Part shown: positions 46,128-58,542 of the stretch, piece by piece
Numbering within the stretch: position 1 is the first letter of the stretch
How the letters are laid out: each line of letters starts with the position of its first letter
Assembly: GCA_907165135.1 (NCBI GenBank)
Contig: OU015567.1
Coordinates: 3,415,001-3,479,000 of the forward strand
Reading direction: 5' to 3'
DNA length: 64,000 nucleotides
Source: Oikopleura dioica
Taxonomy: Eukaryota; Chordata; Appendicularia; Copelata; Oikopleuridae
Program-made: the position numbers and the translations under genes
Notes under the pieces: generated by a model
Told to the model about the DNA's origin: nothing
The model's input: the letters and a program-made list of their open reading frames with translations, nothing else
The model's database searches: none

Positions 46128-47653
46128 TTAAAGAATCAAGTGAGCGAAGCAAAAGGCATAGCACGCAAAAACAAGCTTATTGCTGGTAAAAATGATCGAC
46201 AAGCATAAAAACAAGGCCATTCCAAGCGTTTGGTGGAAGTTTCTCAAAGAAGATTTGAGTCCGGATGAAAGTTCGCAAATGCAAATCGTTGTAATCGCAC
46301 AATAAAAGATGCCGAGTCCGAAGACAAGTGGATTTGTGTCAACATCACTGAATTCTATTAATGGCGGCAAAAATCTGAGAAAAACCTCAAAAGATAAAAA
46401 TCAGCAACGAAATACGCCTTGGAGACAAGGATGAAACCTGTGATGATATTTTTCATAGTAATTTTCGGGTCGTAAAGTCTATTTGGGACTTGAAATACTC
46501 ATAAAAATAAAGATAAAGAAAATTTTAGAGCCCTTTCCCATATTTTGGGTAGCCATCAGGGTAATCTGCCTTATCGCCAGTTCTGAACTTTGGTTTCTTC
46601 GGGTTGTAGCTTGGCCCTTTCACCACATAAATATAAATACGCATCAGCAATTCATTTAAAGTCTTCTCTTTTCTGACTTCTTCGAGGAGAAATTTGTAGT
46701 ATCGAAGTTGAAGATATGAAAATTCATACGATTCTGATCCGTAAACTAGTCCGTATGCGATTGGTTCTTCCTTGTTTTCATCTTTTTCGGTGAATGTGCC
46801 GTAGATTCGGTCCCAGATGATGAGGACCCCGCCGTAGTTCTGGTCGATGCAGTATTTGTTTGTCCCGTGGTGGAGCTGGTGGTGCTTGGGAACATTGAAA
46901 AAGAAGTCGTAAAGAGGCGAGACTCCATCAATGAGCTCAGTATGGATCCAAAGTTGATGGACGGCGCTTATTGCTGAAAATAATTTAGACTAAAGGATTG
47001 GCGGCTTTCTTACCTGTGTGAGTCATGAAAAGAGAAGGTGGAATACCAAGCAAAGCCAACGGAATATAAAAAGGAGCAGAAAAGAGCTTTTGAAAAACAC
47101 TCTGTCGAATCCCGATCGTCAAGTTGAAGTCCTGACTGGAGTGGTGAACCTGATGAGCCGACCAACCAATCATTGTCTCGTGGAGGAATCGATGCTCCCA
47201 GTAGTAGTTGTGATCGTTGAGGAAAAATGTTAGCGCCCAGACAAAATTTGAGTCCCAGGGGAGGGTTAACGCCCTTAATCATTGATAGGTCTAAGGTTGA
47301 TAGTTGTACCGGTAGTTGTTGTAGAAGTAGGTGTAGGAGAGAAGGATCAGATATTTCGATGTGAAGAAATCCGCGATTTTAACCAAATTCCAGTTTGCCA
47401 GAGTCACTAAAGCATCAACCAGTCGGAATCGCCCCTTGAACTGGCAGATCAGCGCCTCTAGAATTATCAGCGTCGCGAAAAGGGGCATGAAGCCTTCAAA
47501 AATGCTTGGGACATCGGATGGGTGTTGGTATTTTGTCTCGCTGGGAAAGACAAGGTACCAGAAGCAACGGATAGAAAAAGTCTTTTCCCAAAAATTCTCT
47601 TTTTCAAAAAGCGTACGATTCATTTTGTGACGGAGAGGGCTGTTCTGTCGCAT
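46128..47653 (-). CDS. AGMO: Alkylglycerol monooxygenase (fatty-acid hydroxylase family)
   Basis: The ATG is at 47653; the stop at 46128 converges on the receptor gene. The di-iron histidine motifs are complete: EHRFLH, then IGWSAHQVHHSSQDFNL, then HQLWIH, then PKHHQLHHGTN. The spliced sequence LPWDSNFVWA before the first motif and the long multi-pass C-terminal part are as in alkylglycerol monooxygenase (TMEM195). This ER membrane enzyme cleaves the ether bond of alkylglycerols using tetrahydrobiopterin. Introns are short; the one removing NYQP sequence (near 47280-47315) is needed for the family match. Length and motif order look intact. Confidence 0.88.
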
Positions 47654-48389
47654 TTTATACCAAGTGATTATATAATCGAAAGTTTAAGAGGCGGAAGAAT
47701 GAAACAGTTTTAATGCTCATGAGAACAGTTTCAGACTGTTGAATAAGAGGAGTCCTGAATACTTTTACGGCTGATGATAAATTTTATATCCGAGTCGAGG
47801 CGTTTTTTTTCGGAGAAATAGACAGGAGCTTACTTTCAGGGTCACTTTATTATGCGATTTTTGGACACAAAAAAGCACAAATCAAGTCGGTTTTTTCGGA
47901 TTTTTATTGTTGTTTGTTTTAATACAGTGGTTTTTTCTTCGATATTTGATCTAGTCGATAATATTATTTCTTTATTTACAGACACAAACTATCATTCTTT
48001 CGATAGAACTAGTAGACAGTACAAATTTTAAGGAATTTAAAATTTTACGCAGAAAAGATTTTCGATTTCAGATTGTTGTTTTGGTTGGTTGTTTGGATTA
48101 CAGGTAGATACAGGAGCTTTCTTTTACTGATTTGATACATAGAGGATATATTTTTTGTTGTTTATAAATATGCGCAGTTTGATTATAGTTTGGTATTTCG
48201 TTTCTAATAGAGTTGTAATTATACTGTTATTTTTCATCTAATAAGGGTCTCAACCGAGGTTTGACGCGAGGCTCATTTTTTGCCTAAGGCTTTATGGTTC
48301 TTTAGTTAGGGCTAGAAAACATTCATCTCCCTACAGGTACTTTAATATTTACACATAAGCTTATTTAGTAGAAGTCTCAAGAGAGGTGT
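47654..48389. other. AT-rich region: AGMO upstream and boule 3' UTR
   Basis: No ORF. It probably holds the boule 3' UTR, which is often long in this family, and the AGMO promoter. GTTGTTTGTTTT-type U-rich blocks occur near 47900 and 48080. Confidence 0.4.
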
Positions 48390-51300
48390 TTACGCAGCTT
48401 GGTATTGCTCTTCTTGTGGCGTGTCGGGCGGTGTCAAATGCGCTGCGCCGAGGGGAGCGCCTGGAACGATAGCGGGATTGTCCCCGAAGGTAAATTTCTG
48501 GTACGGGTCCGAGTCCGAATAAGTGCTGTCAGACTCGTCTGGCTGGCCCATTGCCGGATAGTACATTGGATGAGCATGGGCTGCAGCGGCCATTTGAGCA
48601 GCAGCATGAGCCATTTGACTGTATTGAGCAGCGGCGGCGTGCTGTGGCCCGTAGTACTGAGGCAACGCGCCGAATCGCATCATCTGCTGCATGATTTGGT
48701 GGTTGTAGCTGATCGCGGAAGTAGTTGGGTTGCGGATGTAGGTTAATGGGGCGATGATTTGACCGCCTGCACCCATTGAATATCCAGGCTGAAGGGCAAA
48801 TTAGATTCTGACCAATAAGAAGACCAAATAAAATCAAGCAACCAATCAAAACGAATGAAAAACTCACCAGTGGCATTTGATTCTGCGGGGCAACAAAGTA
48901 AGTGACTCCAGTCGAGTTGGTCATGGAGGCGTATCCACCTGGGTGCAGCATCCAAGTGTTCATCAATGGATCGGTATTGTAGGGAATGCCTGTTGGTTGC
49001 TTCCTGACAGCTCTGCCAATGTTTAACTTTTTCCCGTGAAGATGAAGATTGTCACTTTCTTCGAGCGCGTTGTTGACTGCATCGGCATTGTCGTACGTCA
49101 CGAAACCGTAGCTGAAATGGAAGTTGAAGAGCAAATCCAGTATCGTGAAATCAAGGAAGAGTACTTCCTGAATTCCTGGCGGGAGTTCAATATTTACGCT
49201 GCGGATTACTTTCTAAGTTCCCGTAAAACTTCGCCGCCAGAAGTTCTAGCCGCTGCGGATTTCAGATAATCTCCTTATCGAAGGAAATGACATAAATTTT
49301 ATCGTATCCGAATTCTACAGTACAGGAAATTTTAATCTTGTCAACAGTTGTCAATTCGCGACGACGGCTGACTGACGCTGGCATAAACAAAAAATGGTAG
49401 TGGTACTAGTAGACTTACCCTTTGGAAACTTCGGCTCTGTCTCGGATGATTCTTGCGTCGCGGACGGAACCGAATTTGGAGAAATATTCGCGGAGATCCT
49501 CTTCCGATGTCTAAAGTTTTTGATTAATTCGAGCATTATTTTGGCAAGGAATGAATATTTTTGGCCTTAGGTGGGGTACTACAGACAGATTTACAGATCA
49601 TAAAACCAGTTCTCACGAAAAAGCTTCCTTTAGCAATAAAACTTAAAAATCATCATCATCGATTTTCAGGGCGTTGCTTTCCTTCCTGCTCAAATTTACT
49701 TTGGCCGAGATGAGGACTCCTCTCGGGAAGAGGATCATCCGGCCCTTGAAAAATCTCTTATTTATCGAAAACAACCCGGATTGCCCCCCGAAAATGCGAG
49801 CCGTCATAATCCGCAGATTGAGGTCACACCATAAATTTTGCTAATACTTCTTCATTACAAGCGTAATCCGGAGATAAATACTATAAGTGAAAATTTCGCC
49901 ACGGGCGCGGCGTTTGCACAGCCGCGAATCTATAAATCAGCGAAAGTAGAGCAATTTCCGAAAATTTGCAAAAAATTTTGAAATTCCAATTTTCCCAATA
50001 ACGAACAAGAAACGCTTCCAAGTCGCCTTTATTTTTTTTATAAATAAAGTGACCCCTTATTTTTATGAACCGAAATGAAGCTTATACACCTCTATTCCAT
50101 GTTTTTTGGAAATAAGGACGTGACACTCTTATTCTTTGATGAAAAAATGAACAAACCTTAAAGTCGATTCCACCAACAAAGATTCTACTAGGGATCATAG
50201 TTCCATACTTCTGCGATGAGTTGCTTTCTTGCTGAGTGAATGTCGGAGTCTGGACTTTTTGCTCAGCACAGGCGATCATTGGAACCGTCTAAAAATTAAA
50301 TATTATTCATAAGAAAAAAAAAATATGTTGATTTTACAAAAATAAAGAAGAAAAAACTGCGCATCAAGATTTTTAAAGAACTTTTATGATTCAATTATTG
50401 ATAATAAAAACCTGATAAGAATTCTTGACGACGGAAAAAAAACCTCTCTGACCAATCAAAAAAGTCAAGCTTCAAAAAAAGTCGAAAAAAATCAAAATCA
50501 AGTCAAATAGGTGTGTGTGCCCAAGCGGTGCCTGTCTTTGTTTGAATCGAAATGGTCTCCAAAGCTAGCGCAAGAGCTGAATAGTCACCAGAAATTGACT
50601 AAATTTGCACAGTGAGAACGTCACCAATTTTTAAATCCCGAAAATTTTTGGAAAATTTAGATTTCGGATTTCAAGAAAATTACATATACAAATTACAAAT
50701 ACAATTTTTCAACCTCATCAAAAATATAAATTTTATTTATAAATTTCACAAAATTTGACGAATAAAGACCGAAAATAGCAATAATTAGGGCGAAGAAAAG
50801 TAAAAATATTTTTGACCTTGAGTTGCAAAATAAAACCCTTTGGCTTTGTGCTCTTTCGTTTGAAAGGTAGCCCGAAGCTCTCCCAAAACGAAATCGAAGC
50901 TCTTTCCCAAAGGCCGCTTTGTTGAAGCTTGTCAAAGATTCACACTCAAGTTAGTTCCATTTTCTTTGAAGAAAAAATCCCTTTTGAGAATTTTCTCCTC
51001 GCCAATTTCGAACTAACTACCGTATGTCTAGCGTCGATTGGCAATGTTTAGGCGGGCAGCCCGCGGCAATTTGCCGAGCAATTTCGTTGACGATTTTTCA
51101 AAGTTCAAACTCTGCGCAAGTAGCCAATTAGGCTCTTTTGAAATGACTTCCGGATTACTGCCAAAGTTTAAATAGTAGAAAAAGGCATTCCGATGAAATT
51201 TGGGGTCGATTATTGGCACTGAAGTTATTCCAAAATAACTGTATAAGCTGTTTTTGGATAAGCTCGAAAACCTGTGTAGAAAACCTGACACAGACCCTGA

Positions 51301-53699
51301 CTCAGGTTTTCTACAAAATCCGATTTCTTTCCTTATTCGAAAAAATTACATAACTGTAAGGTCTGATTTATGCTAGATATTTTTTTATGAAATAGACCCG
51401 AATCGATAAAGTACACAAGATAAAACTGACAGGTCAAATTTGTAAAAGCGTCCTTCCAGATCAAAAATCAAAACTATCAGTCTTGAACGATAGCGAGAAA
51501 ATATAAACAGCCGGGAATAACCTGAATAATTCTCATGTTAGTTCAGTAGCTGACAAATTTTCTTGCTGCAGGGCAGGTCAGATGCGCCCCGAGGCGAAGC
51601 CATGGGAGCGATGCACTGTGGGCTTTGAGGGTTTCCTTTCAAAACTATGAAAGAATAATCTCACACTGTGTGAAATCTGACAATGGCACTGTCAGTCCGA
51701 GAGCTTGTACAGGCATTTCCGGCATTTGGGGGCGATTGTGGGAGAATTATGGTTTACACTTCTTTTTTTCTCAAAGCTGGGATTCCATTTTTACTCTTAT
51801 GTAATCGGGAAAATAGTCTTTAAAGAAAATATAAGAAAAATAAGCCGCTTGCGGCTTCAAAATAAAAATATAAAAAAAGCCGCGCCTAGCGCGGCTCAAA
51901 TTGTTTTTGGTTCAAAGCCGCGAGCGGCTTCTTTTTTTCGCTTTTTTTTTCTATTAAATCTGAAAATCGTTTTTAAAAAAGACGAAGAGCAAGAAAGGAT
52001 TCGACCCTTTGAAGCTGCTCCAAGGGGGTGTCAGTGTTTCTTTCTTTTTAAGGACCCTCGAAATTGACGAAAATTCCAAATTTAGGCACAATGGGTGCCA
52101 AAGGGCTTTGTCCGCCAGTCAGGCGAAAGATGATCGACGCGAGCTGGAGCGTTCTTAGCGCTTAGGCACGCATGTTCTCCCGCGGCGCCAGACGCAAGAG
52201 GAATTGATCAGCCACTTACGATTTGGGCACGCAGTTTGATCGCAAATACTGTTTGTCTTCGAAACAATGGCGAGAATCTATTATTAGTGGACGATTAATT
52301 TCTGCGGCGAGAAGACTTTTTTTCACTTTTCTTTACGTAATCACGAATAACAAGCAATTCAGTGATAACCTCGACTCCTTCTTGACCAAAAACAGTCAAA
52401 AAAGAATGTAGAGGTGTAAAGTGTGGAAACGCGCCAATTCATCCAGGTGTTATTCAGAAGAATTGTCAGCGGATTAAGAAAACTCGCCAGCTTCTTTTGA
52501 GCAAGTCAGTCACATGTCTACTTACTAAATTATTAAAAAAAATTATCGCGAAAGCAAAAAAAAACAAAAAATTCTTGAAATACCTCGTTTTTGGTCGTTT
52601 TTTTCCCGGTCCTTTTTGGTCCTTTTTTTGCAATTTTCTTGTTGGCATTTTTAGGCGATCCTCTCTTTCGACCAGAAAATTTTACCAGATTGATCATCAC
52701 AAACTCTAGCTGCTGAGATTAACGAGGATGTATGCCCTTATTTTTGTCTAGAAAAAAATTCCCGGAAAAAGTTTAAAAAGCTCTAGAAAAAAAGCCTCTT
52801 TCTGAACTTTTTCTGCTTTGACAACAAGAAAGAATATTCTTCTTCCGTTCCTTCTTACTTTTATACGTCATGACTACTGTCAACATACTGTCAGAAGCCG
52901 TGATGATTTGTCTACTCGACAAATGCTACTTTACTTTGCTGACCTTTTAGCGCGGCACATTTCTGACCACATTTTTCGTCGATTCTTTTTCAAAAATTCG
53001 AAAAGTTCAAACAGCTTTTGAAGCGAAATCTGGCACGTGACCAGTGCAAAACTCGCAAAAGACGAAATTTTATTTGAAAACAGTTAAATGAAGCACACAA
53101 AGAACAAAACGCCTTTGATGTGTCTCAAATGGGGGGCAATAAGTACTTGATTCAACATTTTTCTCTTCTTTTCAGAAAAAAAATTGAAAAAAAGGAACGA
53201 AAGTATTGTTTATCAAGTCTTTTTGGAACTGGCGAATTTGAGAAGAGAGACATGAAAATGACTTGAAATTGACAGGGCGTCGCTTGAATATTAGTATAAA
53301 GTTGTTTTTGCTTTCGAAAAAAGAAAACATGGTAAATATGGAAGGATAACTGAAGCTGTCGATGAAAATTTTCGAATAAAAATTGGCCGAAAAAGTTTAT
53401 TTTTGTTTTCATGAAAACTCATGAAAATCAATTTTTAATATTCACAAATTTTCTTTATAAAAAATGCGTAAATTTGGCCATTTTTTTTCTTAAAATTGAG
53501 TTTTGGTCCTTTTTGGTCCGATTTTAACAAAAAAGAGTGCTTCTTAGTCATTTCTTTCAATACTTTTAAAATTTATTTAAGCTTATAAAATGATGATGCG
53601 CATATTTTTCGTTACTTCAGTTCTCTTTTTCTATCTCTTTTTTTCTACCAAAAGCAAAATCTATCTATCTTATCAAAAATCCACACTTACCATTGCCAT
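48390..53699 (-). CDS. boll: Boule/DAZ-family RNA-binding protein
   Basis: Five coding exons: 53699-53691 (only ATG GCA ATG), 50288-50157, 49510-49419, 49111-48868 and 48788-48390, all GT-AG with matching phases. The RRM begins SRIFVGGIDFK and continues TSEEDLREYFSKFGSVRDAR, then GYGFVTYDNADAV, diagnostic of Boule (RNP2 IFVGGI, RNP1 KGYGFVTY). The C-terminus is Ala/Gln/Tyr-rich (QHAAAAQYSQMAHAAAQMAA) and lacks a clear DAZ repeat, as usual for Boule. Known role in animals: translational control in meiotic germ cells. The 3402-nt first intron is exceptional for this genome and holds repeats. Promoter likely near 53700-53790. Confidence 0.88.
51842..51935. repeat. Foldback repeat related to 40745-40845
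   Basis: AAGCCGCTTGCGGCTTC, a central AGCCGCGCCTAGCGCGGCT hairpin and AAGCCGCGAGCGGCTTC. Same design as the copy at 40.7 kb, in the long boule intron. Confidence 0.55.
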
Positions 53700-53798
53700 G
53701 GCCGCGTTATCACTCGTTCTCCTCGCTCCTTGATTGGTTAGGCACCTTCAATTTAGGCACACACTGGGTTTTTTTTCTAGTCTATCTCAGAGTCGATT

Positions 53799-54107
53799 AT
53801 GCAAGATTTTGAGGAGTCTTTTTGCTTTGAAAGTTTTTTGGAAGAAGTTTTTGAACGAAAAATTCAGATGGAATTTCGCGGCACCGGGTTTTGGGGCACA
53901 CAGGTAGCTGATCGGAAGCTCCTCGCGAGCGACACCTGGGTGGAAACGCGCCGCGGGGCAAGTCAAGAAAGGGAAGCCAAAATACTACTGAAAGAGCATG
54001 TGATTACTCGGCAAAGACGAGCGTTTTTCAATCGAACAATAAAACTCAAGAAACGCTCAAGAACTTTAAATAAAATTAAAGTGTTAAGCAGACAGCGATT
54101 CATTTGA
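53799..54107 (+). CDS. Hypothetical small basic protein
   Basis: An ATG-started 102-aa ORF directly upstream of and divergent from boule. It starts MQDFEESFCFESFLEEVFER and ends Lys/Arg-rich (RTIKLKKRSRTLNKIKVL). No domain. It could be a real small gene sharing the boule promoter region or chance; nothing decides it. Confidence 0.3.
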   Translation: MQDFEESFCFESFLEEVFERKIQMEFRGTGFWGTQVADRKLLASDTWVETRRGASQEREAKILLKEHVITRQRRAFFNRTIKLKKRSRTLNKIKVLSRQRFI

Positions 54108-55667
54108 CTTTAGCGGCGCGTGTTTCCGAAGCTGATCTGGGCTTCCGGTGAGGAAGAAAAGGAGCTGGAATTAGATTTGTTCAGTTGTGCTTGTACCGTG
54201 GAATTTCGATGACAATATGGATTCTCCTGTCTTTTAGAATTGAATTACAGTCGTATTTAATTCTAGATTCAAAACTTACTCTAGTATGGAATGCATTCTA
54301 TTTTATCATTCCCCCAAATAGGACATTAGTCGAACGAAAATCGACGATTTTGACTCAAAAAGAAATCAGATTTTCGGAGTATTTTCGCTTAAAAGAACTC
54401 AAATAAGACCTGTCAAATATCCTTACTTTTCTATCGACCTTTGACAATATCAGTTCAACTTCCGGCATCTCTCGACGCTATCATCCTCAGAAACAGTATA
54501 AGACTGTATCAATGCCTTTACGATCTCTCCACGTGAGCTCCAGATGAGATCCAGCAGCCAAAGAAAACTCGAACTTTAGAGCATAACTTGACATGTTTGT
54601 TCTTTTCGTCGCCAAAGCACAAAAAATCAAAACACAAATTTTCGACCCAGATTTTCAAAAGCATTAGTACACAAACAGGTGCTACCGGAAATCATTTGGC
54701 TAAAGGGGCCTCTTGAAACTTGTTGAGAATTCCTTCGATCCTTAAATTTTCCGAAATTTTGACAAAAAACTTAAGGGCCTCTCCTTTGATTTTCAAATTT
54801 TGGGTTTTCTATCACGTGATTTTTGAAAAAGGCCTTCTACGTCAGAATCGTCTTATAGAATCGATGTTTTCTTGGCGCCGTATTTTTACGCTGCGATGTT
54901 CCTTTGTAAGTGGCCAAACAAATTCGCTTTTGAACCTGGGCCGCTTTATGATTTTTGGAAGAAGAAAATGGATTATCTAACGCAGCGTTCCTTTTTCCAT
55001 GAGCGGATTCGAGCCAACAATACGGCACAATGGATTACGGAACTTCCTTCTACAGCTGTCCAACGCCGGAAAATACACTTATTCTCGCACTGCTGTAGAT
55101 TTTGTTCTTTTTCTTATCGGATTTTGTTGAGATCTGTATGTTCTTTCCAATGAGTTTCTTCTTTTTACATTTAAAACAAGGCATTTATGGAAATTTTTCA
55201 CAGAAAAATTATCCAAAAATTGACTTTTTTGACTCAGAAAAGAATCTTACTTTTGGTTGGTAATTCAAATCGACATTTAATTGCGACATAAATTCGATTT
55301 TTGCAAAATTCGGCCAAATATAAAAATTTGATTGAACTAAAATTTGACAAAAATTTCGCTAAAATTGGCGCAATTTCTTGCCATTTCTCGTCAGCTCCCC
55401 GATAAGTACTGATTCTTGATGTTCACTTACGAGTCAGAATTGTAACTCTTGCTGTTCAGTGAAGGAGAAAGAAAGCCTATCTATACCTCCTCGTATCAAA
55501 TTAATCCCGAATATGATGAGAGAAAAAATAGAAATTATCGCTATTTTTACTTTTTTACCTGTTATTTCCCTGATTCTGACAAGGCCCTTTTTATCAAGGG
55601 AAAAGGATTCAGGTTAGGGTTAGGGTTAGGGTTATTCATCAAGGATTTTCATTTGATTATTATTTAG
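54108..55667. other. Mostly non-coding; weak ORFs
   Basis: An open stretch near 54860-55150 (plus) encodes AAMFLCKWPNKFAFEPGPLY and DFWKKKMDYLTQRSFFHERI, which reads like protein but lacks a start or domain. Interstitial telomere-like repeats lie at 55612-55634. Confidence 0.35.
55612..55634 (+). repeat. Interstitial telomere-like repeat (TTAGGG)
   Basis: Three perfect TTAGGG units plus flanking partial units (GGTTAGGG...TTA), within a short open frame where they read as LGLGLGL. Confidence 0.8.
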
Positions 55668-56664
55668 AGATCAAAACAGCCTACTTCTACAAAAATGATG
55701 GATGCAAAAATATAACTTATTCAACAAAAGTTCTTCAATCAAAATCAAGTCAGTTTTATACCAACTTGAATATCGCTAAGAAAGAATCTAGATAATTTAA
55801 GCTACGAAGAGGCTGATAAGTAGGCTTATAAGATGAAAATTCGGTCCATTTTTCTAGCTAAGTTTAGGGGTCAGCTTTTGAGCTTTCAGAATCTGTGTCA
55901 TATGACCTCTCAACTAAGCTGGAAAAAGTGGCCAAATTTTCATCTAATAAGCCTACTGATAAGTTTTGCAAAAGCTATGGGCTCCAGCTTGCTACAGATA
56001 TGCTCATCAATCAAAGCGTCCCGGTCGAATATTGGCTTCGTTCAAGAATTGATCTTACAAAAGGCATTTCAGAGATTGCAAAAGTTTTCAAGCCTCAAGT
56101 TCATGGAAGAATTTCTGAGTTTTTGAATCAACAAACGTTTGTCACGCACGATCGCCATCACAAAAAATAGGTTTTTAAAAAAATTTCAAAACTTCGTATT
56201 TTATAGATTTTATGTCTTAAAAACCTGAAAACATTTTCTCCGATATGCGTTCTTCCTGATTTATCTACGACCAAAAATCTTAAACAGGTTTCGAAGAAAA
56301 CTACTTTGATAAAAAATAATCTCAGTTTATTTGCAAAAATGATAAATTTGACTCCCCAAATACATGGGATCAAAGACTGATAATTCATGAAAGTTATGAA
56401 ATCACCTGCGAGATGACAAGGCTGGACAAGAGAACTATTAATCGTTGGCAACTTTTCTGGCATGACAGTTATCGAAGATTTTATATTTTCAAGCCTGACA
56501 GGAACACAAGCTATTTTAATTCGGATCTGAAAGTGGCTACCAGTTCTTCTGTCAAAAACTTTGACCCGGAAAGAACAGAAATTTCTTGGTGCCCGTCGGC
56601 GAATAATATTGCTTGGTCATTTTATGATCGAGAAATACGCCTGGATTTCCAGTATTCAGGGTAA
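55668..56664 (+). CDS. Probable multi-exon gene, unknown secreted or cytosolic protein
   Basis: Open stretches in order: KTAYFYKNDGCKNITYSTKV (about 55675-55790), then STKLEKVAKFSSNKPTDKFC and GISEIAKVFKPQVHGRISEF (55895-56170), then MTRLDKRTINRWQLFWHDSY and TEISWCPSANNIAWSFYDRE (to 56664). Composition and continuity look coding, and the third block has conserved-looking Trp/Cys, but I could not set all splice sites. No family recognised. The boundaries given are those of the open blocks, not of a verified gene. Confidence 0.35.
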
Positions 56665-57480
56665 TTTCTTTAATTAATAGCGGGTTTCTGAATCTTCTTT
56701 TGAGAAAACGAGCGATTTGTGTCGAAGAAAACAAAAATAGCTACCTGCAGAAGATCTTTTTTCAACCCATTATGAATCGAAAATAAAAACTTAGATGAAA
56801 AACGAAGCTGTCAAAATTACGCATATGAGCATGTGAAAATCAATGACTCGCCGTAAGAAGGTACTTGAGTGTGTGCTCCCCGTCGCGTGCCACACTGAAG
56901 AATCTTCTTTTCTCAAAGTGCTGCTTGAATTCGTCTCTTGTGTGCCCCACTGTCAATTATTTTATTTGCCTTGCGAGTGAAGAAGCGCGCACTTCTGAAG
57001 ATCCAAATTCCTTCGAATGCGAATGCGCGTCTTACAGTCACAACTCGTTACATAACTGGCAGAACCAAGGTTAACAGTAGTACCTTGGCAATTTTCTGTT
57101 TACCAAAGCACTTGAATAGATTTAAATTTCGTCGAAAATTGACGTCCTCTATTCTTCCCGCAAACATCTCAAAAGTTGCTCTAACTGTAATTTCGATAGT
57201 GAGACAGTATGGAGTTCCTTCGGAAGCATCAAGTCGCGCGGAAACACTTTGACTCGAACTTTGTTTAACAGCGAATAATTACTTAACAACTACAGTTTTT
57301 CGAATAGAAACAGGAGACAGCTTGAAAACAATGTTTTTGTTACATAATCGCAAGGAGAAATAAAAACATAAAAAAGAGTCAGAAACTTCCAATATTACAT
57401 TCTGTGAAAATTGTCATCTGGATAATCTGGGCGTTTCCTTTTCTGTTATTTTTCATTTTAATAAGATAAAATGAGAGTTC
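56665..57480. other. No clear gene
   Basis: Short open frames at 56865-57252 (plus) overlap each other in two frames and show no domain. Otherwise AT-rich. Confidence 0.35.
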
Positions 57481-57589
57481 TCCCGGCTCTAGCAGCACTT
57501 TCAAGCGCAATTGACGATTTTCAAGCGACGAATTGATTCAATCAGAATTGAGCAGGTACGAAATTTAGGATCATTTAACATTTATTCTT

Positions 57590-57994
57590 TTGAGGTGCCA
57601 AACTTATGATTTTCATCATGAAACATGTGTTGAAAATATCCGCAGCTCCTTCGCGAATTCTTACAATTTGAATGTCACGTGTGCATTTACTTCTGACTGG
57701 ATGAATGTCGGTGAGGTTACATATTGGTTTTTATTGAAAAATCGTCTCAGAGTTTTGGACGAGTACAGCTGGAACGCATCCCATGCTTGCTGGGGTCTCT
57801 CTCCTCAAGACTACAATCAATGTTGCGCCTCCTATCTCAGCGAAAATGCCGGTCACTTCTTCTGTGCCGGGGCCAGATCATTCAACATCCTTGTTTCCGA
57901 CCCTGCGTATCAGTACTGGAGCGGCTACGGCGGCAAATATTCGACCGCGAATCATTCTTATGTTATTGCATTCTGCATCTTTCGAGGCTCATAA
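57590..57994 (+). CDS. Cys-rich, probably secreted protein (main exon)
   Basis: An acceptor (ttcttttgag) precedes an exon encoding CQTYDFHHETCVENIRSS, CAFTSDWMNVGEVTYWFLLK, HACWGLSPQDYNQCCASYLS and an aromatic Gly-rich end (YWSGYGGKYSTANHSYVIAF). Seven or more cysteines suggest disulfide bonds. A signal-like MRVLPALAALSSA lies just upstream at 57471, but its frame hits TGA before the only GT donor, so the 5' exon needs a non-canonical splice, another start or is broken. Family unknown; the Cys/Trp pattern vaguely recalls lectin-like folds, which I do not claim. Confidence 0.45.
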   Translation: MRCQTYDFHHETCVENIRSSFANSYNLNVTCAFTSDWMNVGEVTYWFLLKNRLRVLDEYSWNASHACWGLSPQDYNQCCASYLSENAGHFFCAGARSFNILVSDPAYQYWSGYGGKYSTANHSYVIAFCIFRGS

Positions 57995-58542
57995 GAGAAT
58001 TTTTCGAATACATAATCAAAGACCAATTTATTTGTGTCGAATGTGAATTACTCTTTGAAAGGGGAGTCTTCTATGTTTTCAGACGCAACTCGAGCTCAAG
58101 TAAAAATAGCGTGTTTTCAATAAGAATATTTTCACCTTTGACAGCGCAGATGTCATACTCCGCTGAAAGTATCAACTCGACGTCACAAAGTTGAAGAATC
58201 TTATTCACCAGCGCTCCGGTTATTAAACAGGAATTCGATTGGAGACTCGCTTGACGAGAAAGATTGGCAATAAAAAACCTTATTGAAATGACTTATTGCC
58301 GGCGATTCGTGATCAATCGAATGTGCACTCAATCAAGTCTATATTTCTTTGGACTTTTTGGCTTATATAAAATTTATATAACATAATATATTCTATCCGA
58401 AATGGTCCATCCCGCTGGAGACGGATATGCTGACTCGCAGTCTGATTTCCAGTGCTTTTTCCATTCTCCTTTCGTGGTATAAAATGGCGCGACTATAATT
58501 TCTGATTCAAAATAAATAATAAATAGGAAAGAAAAAAAATTG

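Noticed and set aside
55612-55634. Telomere end
   Set aside because: Only about three TTAGGG units, embedded between genes; interstitial.
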